Shown here: positions 52,301-61,300 of the stretch, one piece after another
Layout: the number at the start of each line of letters is the position of its first letter
How positions within the stretch are numbered: position 1 is the stretch's first letter
Source: Watersipora subatra
Lineage: Eukaryota; Bryozoa; Gymnolaemata; Cheilostomatida; Watersiporidae
Assembly: GCF_963576615.1 (NCBI RefSeq)
Contig: NC_088711.1
Location: 23,406,182-23,470,181, forward strand
Reading direction: 5' to 3'
Length of the DNA: 64,000 nt
Program-made: the position numbers and the translations under genes
The notes under the pieces: model-generated
Database searches by the model: none
Seen by the model: only the letters and a program-made list of their open reading frames with translations
Told to the model about the DNA's origin: nothing

Positions 52301-55300
52301 AGAAGCGTCTAGTGCTAGCTTCTGCAGCCAAAACATTAATCACTCACAATTGCTGTTATGAGTATTTTAGTCAAATATCCTTCTGCTTCGCTTACTTGTC
52401 ATTTTTCTTACACCAAATACCATCAGCTCACAGCCGCTGCTTTTGTTTAAACTTACTGTGAAACCTCTAATTGAACGCCATGGCGCTCCATTTTTTAATC
52501 TTTGTTCTATAGTGGCCATCAATTGGAGGCAGCGTTTAAATAGAGGCTGGCGGGCTATTTTTCAAGTGGCTCGTCAGAATTTTCGGAAGATAAATTTAGC
52601 CCTTTTTCGGGCGAAGCGAATGTCGCCTATATTTTGCCCTCTTTTTCTGGTAGAGCAATATTAAACCTTTTAGATGCAATAAATCTGCTAAATTACCTCC
52701 AAATTGTCAAAGATCTCTTAATAAATGTGCATCAAGAAACATAATATAATAGAGAAATATCTCTACCAGATGATTTCTATTGCTTGCAATATTGACCTGC
52801 GATCATATAGCGTGTATCTTTCTTTGCAATTAATGGCATTTGTCATTTCACTGTAAATTTGAAGACATTTTTATTTCGTATCTACATTTAACATTGCAAA
52901 GCATGTTGAATATATGTAGATATGAAGGTCAATGAGCTAAAGGCTCATTGCACTCACTGATATGTTTGCTATAGTTTGCAACCAAAACTAGCTTTTTATG
53001 TGCAATAGAAGTGGAGTTACATGTATGAGCATCGATCCATTGTGAGCCGTGTTAAGATAGCCGCAAGGATGCTATTAAATAACATGCTATAAATCTGCAT
53101 ATTTATAAGTTATACAATACTAAACTATCAAATGATACAAATATATATTCATGAACAAGTGACATAAACGAATCATACTTATATTACATGCAGAAACAAA
53201 AAATAAAGTTTTCAAAACAAAAATATTTCCATCGTTTGCTCGGATAGCTGCATTTTGATTGTTGCTTTCGATGGAACGAACATCTTTTAGTTGTCCAATA
53301 CCTTCCACAATATTTTTAGTCTCAACTCTTCTTTTGTACTGCTAAACTAGTCGATATTAGCGTCCAAACAATTTTTGGCAGAACAAAACCTTTACGCACT
53401 GCATTTAGCACATTAAAAGTATGCTCGGTAAACATAACCTTTGGTCCAGAACTTGCGAACTGGTTTTATATGCATGTCCTTCGAAGTATTAGGGCCACGT
53501 TAAGCAAGGAACTACTATTAGCCTGAGACAGTTAGTAGTTATTTCTATGGCGTTGCTTTCAAAGTTCCTTCTATCATCGTAAATTTAGCCATTTTTTATA
53601 TATGTGTAGGCTACTTCGAAGCAGAAAGACCGTGTTAAATAGATAACTACTACTAGCCTGAGACCGTTATTGATTATTGCTATGCGGTGGCTTTCAAAGT
53701 TTTAACAAAAAAAATTAAAGCTTTGGAATTGGACAACAAGAAAATTAATTGTTATTGATATAAATGATTAATTATTATTACGATCTTGTGGACACTCTTC
53801 TACTGGACAGTTGGTATTATGGGCTGTAAAGATCAAGTAAAGTCAGTGGTGGTCAATTGGAGGTGACGTTCAAGTAGAGGTGTCGTCAATTAGAGGTTTT
53901 ACGGTATGTGTAAAAGTTATAAAAAAGTTATAGAGTTATATAACAGTTATAAAAATAACTGTTCACCAGAGAGTTCTGTGTGTCATCAATTTAAACCCAG
54001 GGACTGCAAGTTCAGTCCTTCGTATAGCGAAAAGTTTGCTTCGATCAAGCAGAGTCTGACCTATAACTCAGTTTGACCTTTGTTTGACCTTCATTTGATT
54101 GATCAGATGTTAGTCCATGGTACTTGTTAAACACAGATCCTACTAAGTAGCTCTAGGATCAATTTTTACAACAGCAAGTTTTTTTGACGTCACGCGTGAA
54201 TAAAATTTTACCATAATCAAAGCAAAATACCTCACTAGTATACAGCTGAGCATTGATAAAAGATGCCAAGTGTTACAAGAGGTTTGTCAGATGACAGAGG
54301 CTGCTTGGCAGCTTTCTTATTAACCTTTTCCGCTTTAGAGCTATAAATGATGTGGTATAGATGAAGCTAGCTCACAAAAATCTCAGAACCAGAGCAAACT
54401 GCTTTACAAGTACGATGCATTAGTATGCTGTAATGATTTGAACCTTTTATCTTGGCGATCTTTTAGGTCGATACGAGAAACCCAATTTAATCTGATTAAT
54501 GCTGAAGCGTGCATTCCAGGAACAAAATTAGCCCTATTTCTTTCATCCCACAGCCATTCACTGTAATATGTCTGGTAGTTTATAGATCATGCAGCCATAA
54601 TGCTATATGGCATCATTTCATCATCAGGCTTATCAAATAGTTCAAAAGATAAAAATGAATTTGTTTATCAAACGGTAAGAAGCATAAACGCTGTTTATTC
54701 CATTTGTTTAGCCTGTGAATCATTCAGCTCAAATCGGGATGTAGCGGCTAATTAGCCTTCCTAATCAGAAGATAACAGGATTATCTATTCTTAAACCTTT
54801 TGAATCACTGAGTAGCATCCGACAGCCTCTGTTCTGTTTGCCCTTGATATTACTGTGGTAGGTGGTCCCTTGCTTGCTTTAGACTAAATACTGTTCCTTA
54901 ATCTTTACCTGACTAACAATTAGCACGGGATGTCGGTTTTGCATCAGGATTAGTTATGGCATTTACATTGAAGGATAATAATACACACTAACATTAGCAT
55001 GGTATTATTTTATTGCGTTTGTGTCAATATTATTTTTATTAGAATTTGCATATAGTCGGATGTCGATAATTTCAGGTGCTCTACCAGATGTTCATAGAAT
55101 ACTCAAAGCAAGACGAAATCCAAGCTATTGACATCTTTGCTGGCATTCTACAATTTCTCATAGTTGGCATCGGTGGAGTGCTCATCGGGATCTTGTTTGG
55201 CATGCTCTGCGCGCTGATAACAAAATACACATCACACGTTCGAGTGATAGAACCAATATTTGTATTTCTGCTTGCCTACCTTGGCTACTTGACCGCCGAA

Positions 55301-58300
55301 ATGTTTCACTTATCCGGGATCATGGCGTAAGTTCTCATTTTCACCGTGACCCGGCCATTTTCTTTTGAAATTCATAAGAAATGTCTAAATATTCCCGCTT
55401 AATTTGGGATTTATCGATAACATCTGATGCCATTGTTTAAGAGCTTGTCAATATTTAGTTACAAGCTGGCTAAATATTGGCTGTTGAGCTCGCCGTCATG
55501 AGAGCAGCTCTGTAGAATAAACCTTTGCAGTTATTAAGAGCAGTATAATACCTTGTGAATGTTCACTCAGTATGACATCATCTGCAGTAGTATACATGTG
55601 CAGTTAGTTAACTCTCAGCCCCAGCTGTACGCGTGCCATGAATATAGTTCATTAAGAGCTGCCACTTGCTCTGTTTCAATATATGCTGTTAATTGTGCTG
55701 CTCTTAGTTTTTAGCTCCTAGCTTTTGCAAGTGCAGAATGTAAATGCTAGAAGTTAATTATCAGTCTGAAAAACTTTTCATTATTTATATAGTAACTATC
55801 ACCTTCAGTTTTATTATTTCTGTTGAGGTCGGTGTTTTAGGTTGACCTTCTGTGGAATAACTATGAAGCAATACGTTGTGTTTAATATTTCTGAAAAGTC
55901 TCAAACGACCATCAAGTACTTCCTGAAAATGTTAAGCAGTATGACAGAAACGGTCATATTTATGATGCTTGGAACATCTGCAGTTAAGGACAACCATGTA
56001 TGGGACTATGGCTTCATAGTCATCACAATCGCTGCCTGTCTTCTCTACCGAGCAATTGGTAATTCTCATTTCTTTCACTCTAACCGGATATGATTATTAG
56101 GAACATGTCCAGAGTGGTTTGGGAAATACTATGTTTTCATGACGCGCATGATTTGCCAATTTGAGCCAATCCGCAAGTTAACTGCATCATGGAAATGGCA
56201 TAAATCCATAAGCTAAGCGAATTTTGTTATTCACAAAACTTTATCGAATCCATCATGCTTGTGAATAATGGAAACAGCACTTGCGACTGATACGCATTCA
56301 AATACCGCGCCAGCTATTCAATTTTAAATATTTTCATTACTTCCATGTGCATCGTTAACTGCGTCACTAATTACCAACTTATAGCGTATTCCTTACCTTT
56401 TTTCAACAAGGCGCCGGAGTCAATCCGCATCATGTGAATGTCCATGGAAACACATGAATCCATAGAATCCACATGGTGCGCGTCGTGGAAACAGCGATTC
56501 TGTACCATCTGCAGTCATTAACTACTTCCTGTAGGATATCTTTAATCAGAGTGTGTATTCATTACGTTTTGGCTTACGCTACCATTTAAAAAGCAATATT
56601 ATTTTATTATCGAATAAAAAACTGTCTGAGTCACAAGCTTGGTTATTTATCATGCCGCTGACTTGTGCTGTCTTTAGACCAATCAAATATCATGATTGAT
56701 GTTTGTATAACTCCAGTTTCTACTTACTGTTTGCTATTTGCATTATTATAGCTCGGAGCGTTTGATACTGACAAAGGATAGGAACTGTATTTAGTTTGCT
56801 CGTGTTGCAGGTACAGTTGTACTAACCTTCTTTGCCAACACACAGAGGGTGTCCAAGTTGAAACTGGTCGATCAGTTTGTTATGGCCTATGGCGGATTAA
56901 GAGGAGCGATAGCCTTTGCTCTCGCAATTCTTATAAGCGAAGAATATTTTCCTAATAAAGATCTATTTGTGACCGCTACAATACTTGTAGTGATGTTCAC
57001 AGTGTTTGTACAGGTGAGGAGTGATGTTCTGTGTTTGTTTAGGTGGGGTGACCCCTTAGCTTATGTATGTATACAGGTAATAGTTAAATTGCATCAATGA
57101 TTTAACTGTCTTATTGCAATGGGCTAAGAAAAGTGTTTACCTCAGCAGCCATGACTATTCTGATGCGGATATTTTTTAAGCAAAAAACTTTAAGAACATA
57201 TTAATTGCGCCTGTTCTTAACTGTTGTGTTGCATAGTAACATACTTGTGAATAGATAATCGGGCTAGGTCATTTTCGTAGACGACAAATAATTTAATTAC
57301 TATATGGTAAAATACGTATTCGCTCACTTGAAAACCTTTTTAAGGTGTTTTCCAATACTGAAAAGATTCACCGCAGATGTGAAAATCAATTCTAGAACTC
57401 TTGAAGATAATCAAATGTAGAGCGGTAAGGGAAGGGAAGTCTGACATTCATTTCTAAGGTTCGCTGACATGTTGCTTTCTTACAATGACCTGGCATCAGC
57501 TCTATTCGACCCCATACAATGTTGACTGCTTCTTTAGATCTACTAGCTGTGCTACCGGTATTGCCCGGGTATTAAAAATCAGCTTATAGCCTATGAAAGG
57601 TAATGACAGTTGCCTGCCACTTGCTATCCTTCGTTTTTTCGTGACGTCATTCTATCGTTGTCAGGCATCTTTGTCGACAACTTTTATCGTTAAAAACATG
57701 AAGCTTCTGCAATTAATTTTTAAAAATGATGCTTTTTTGCAATTGTTTTATTATAGTATCAAAACAACATCAAAAAATACTATTAAATAAGATAATGACG
57801 ATCGTTTTCTACAAATATGGCGACTTTTTGTGAACGAGCGCGTGTGCAAACGGCTTGATGACGTAAAAAAACTATGGATTAGCCTAGCACATTGCCAATG
57901 GATAACTTGAGTAAGCTTATTAATGAGTGCTACCACTTCTCATGATGTTACGCCACCGCTTAGCGTCGTGATGAGAGCGGTAGCGTATTTGCTTCCATAT
58001 AGCGACATATATCGTCTAGTGCATCCCATCAAGCTCGTGCGGCCGATATGGTAGGCCTTGGACCGGCGAAGCGGAGGGCCTGAGATCAAATCTTCCGCCA
58101 TAAGGATTCTTTATTCTAAGATATTAATTAATAGCTATAGCTGGACAACCACAACGACAGACATACTTTGAGATGTATATATATATATGTAGAAAAATAT
58201 TCAGAACCGCGAATGATACGGTGATGGAGTCTAAAGACTTTCTAACATTTTAAAAACTCAACTGACTGTTTTCAAGTAAATTAGGTACTGTACTTACTGT

Positions 58301-61300
58301 TTTCAAGTAAAGTAGGTACTGTACTTTGAAATTTTATTTAACAATAGTATTAGAAGGCTGAAAAAACTTACCTTTGAAGTATTGATGCCAAGCTGCTCAA
58401 GAAGTATTGACCTAAAGCTCTTTTGATTGACTGATGTTTTTGATTGTTCTAAAATAATTGTCTCGGGCTGTCATTTGGCTGGGTCTTTATACAACTAGTC
58501 GTCAAATAGAATTTATTATATGACTAGTTTTGAAGAGTAAGTCTCATCTCTTCTTAAACTATTGGAATTTTTCTGTTGCTGCAGGGCATCACGATAAAAC
58601 CTCTTGTCAATGCTCTCAAAGTGAAAAAGAAGCAGAAAGGTGCCACTTCTATGAGTGAGCAAATTCATGGCAGGGTAGGTTTAATCAAAGTAATAGGTCT
58701 TAACCCAAAAAAAGAGGTAACCTGACCTTGAGTCGGGGTCATAGCAAACACGAGGTAGTGAAGGGTGCGTGTATGTACTATGCTTCTTTTTTGACTGAGA
58801 TTAGTTGATTGTGGCCTCGACATGCGTACAATATACTAAATCAGTGGCTTACCCGCTGATATCCCTTGTTATTCCGGTGAATATGAAAACAGGTAGATGC
58901 GTGCTAGCAACTAAACTTCACTGAAACTTTTCAATTGTGTCTGTCTATTGAAAGAGGAACATTACATACTCATGCTCTTTATTCAATGTTACATGCACTG
59001 ATGAAAGCTTCTTACAGTTTAGCGTCTAATTTGAATGGTTTTTAGTGTTTTGGCATTGTTCTTCTGTAGATTCAATTCATTTATTATATTAGTAATACCT
59101 CTGATGTCACTAATGTTTTATGGCCTGGTGTACGGCGTGTATCAAATACAGTGAGGGCCAAAATAGTTGGGACGCCTATAATTGAAATAACTAGAAATTC
59201 ATGTTCATATTGAAATAAACTGGCTGTTAGAGCAGTTAGATGACTAAAACTATATATTTTCTAATTCTTCACACTGTCAGGAGTATGATGAAACCAGTTA
59301 TATTAATAATATAATAAGCTAGTTTTTATTATGAATTTTTTTACTGGGCATCATCTTCAACTGCAATATCTAGCAAGATTTCGATTATGGTCAATCTTTG
59401 GCATGTTGTCTGCTAGATATCATATTAAAATAACTTTAAACAGCTCTTTGTAAAATTTGGTGGCCCTGAAAAGGGCCGTTGGGGTTTTCAAATTGGGGCT
59501 AGTTTAGGGTAGACTTTTTCAAATGGGGTTAGTCAGTTATAATATAGTATTTTATTTACCTTATTCATTTATAACATTTATATATTAGTTTACTACATTG
59601 GGATGAGAATTTAATGTTATTAAATAAAAATATAACATTGAGTCAAAATTAGAATTTAGAATCAGGTGACCCAACTATTTTGGCCATCATTGTATGTGTT
59701 AGTCTGGCTTCCTCAGCAGGTGTTGGTTACATTAGTTAGTATATAGCCTTGCTTAGGTTTTAATAAAGTTTTCATCTTGGATAATGTATATATTTATCAG
59801 CTGCATAAGATTTCAATACCGTTTTCCTTGTCATTAAAGCAGACCCTGGCAAATAGCAACAAACATACCGTATATATTTAGTATTAGCAGTGAATGTAGC
59901 CGAGTGTGGTTAAACACTGTCGTATATTTGTTGGACAAGTACCAAATGCTGAAGGAATATGTCAATATTTTTAGTTGTTGGATCACATGATGGCTGCCAT
60001 AGAGGATATAACTGGCTATCATGGAAACCACACACTTCGAGACAAGTTAGTTGTTAATTTTTAATACCATCAAGAGCTCTCAGGCTAGTTACGCTATACA
60101 ATCTTATCTTGAGCGTTTAGTAGCATTAGTGGTTCTTATTGCATTATTTCAAAGACTATGTAGTTATAGAGAAATTGTTCTCTTTACTCTATTGTTATAG
60201 TAGGTTCTATTGTTAATTGTCTTAGTCTAGACCAGGGGCAAACATATTTTGTCACAGCAAAAATATAATATGATTCGCTGGCTGGTCAATGTACAATTAA
60301 GTTTATTTTACTGCATGGAATGCAAAAGTTTAACCCTGTTAAGCCCAGAGGTATAAGTATTGATTCTAAAATTATTTCATTGGTTTATATGAGCTGAAAG
60401 GAAGATTTTGACCTAATTACCAAAAAAAATTTTCATAATAGGTAATATACATTGTTTTTTATAAATGTTGCATATACGCAACATTGGGCTATAAGTGAAT
60501 GAAAACAACAGCTATTTTCAATGTTAACAAGCATAATGTATTGTTGAAAGCCACAAAGGAAATGCCAACAGAACATGTATAATTACAATAATAATGATAA
60601 TAAAAATAGTATGACATGATGGTTAGAAAATTATTTTATGATATCAAAAGGTCTGATAATTTCCACTACTACTTTTTGTGGAAGTTTGTGAAGCAGTTTC
60701 TATCCTCCGTAAAACATAATCGAACTTCACATTTTGTACATACAGTTGTAGTATAACTGTTCTTTAGCTTGCAATGCCTACATCTACCCCTGCTCTCACA
60801 TTTTCCGGGCCAGTGGCCTATGTTGTCAAATCTAACATCCTCATTGACAACTACCACCTTAGAAATTTTCTTAGCTGCCGCTGAATCATCTAAGGATGGC
60901 TGACCTCTCTTCACTGTATTGACATTTATCAAAGCATCAGCTACACCAGCCTACAACGTGTACCATTACAATTTACCCCAAATAAGAGTTGCATTTTTTG
61001 TTATATGCAAAATTCAGAAGTCACTGTCAGCATATAGGTACATCTACAGCACATCTAAATTGTTTTATTATACAATGCGGTATAGGTGTATTATATCATA
61101 TACATAAATATATGTACATTTATGTAGGATATTATCTGGTATTATAACAAGTATGAACTGATTACATTTATGTTTACCTGAAATTTCCTTGTGCTAAGCA
61201 TTTCTTTCTTGGGTAGTCCTAGCAGCCGATGTTCTCTCCTATATATGTTCCAGGCATTTACCATGGCGAATGTTACAATATGCCAAAACAAATACATATA

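Larger units (their letters stand above)
50383..55075. other. NHE intron 5 (4.7 kb)
   Basis: Holds SINE-like copy A, a pogo-like end, a 1.45-kb TIR element and a short GGCTATTCCATTAT repeat (about 52105-52155). A segment around 51940-52085 (ATCCGCA, GCAAGATGGAAA) resembles 56130-56290 in intron 7. Confidence 0.75.
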
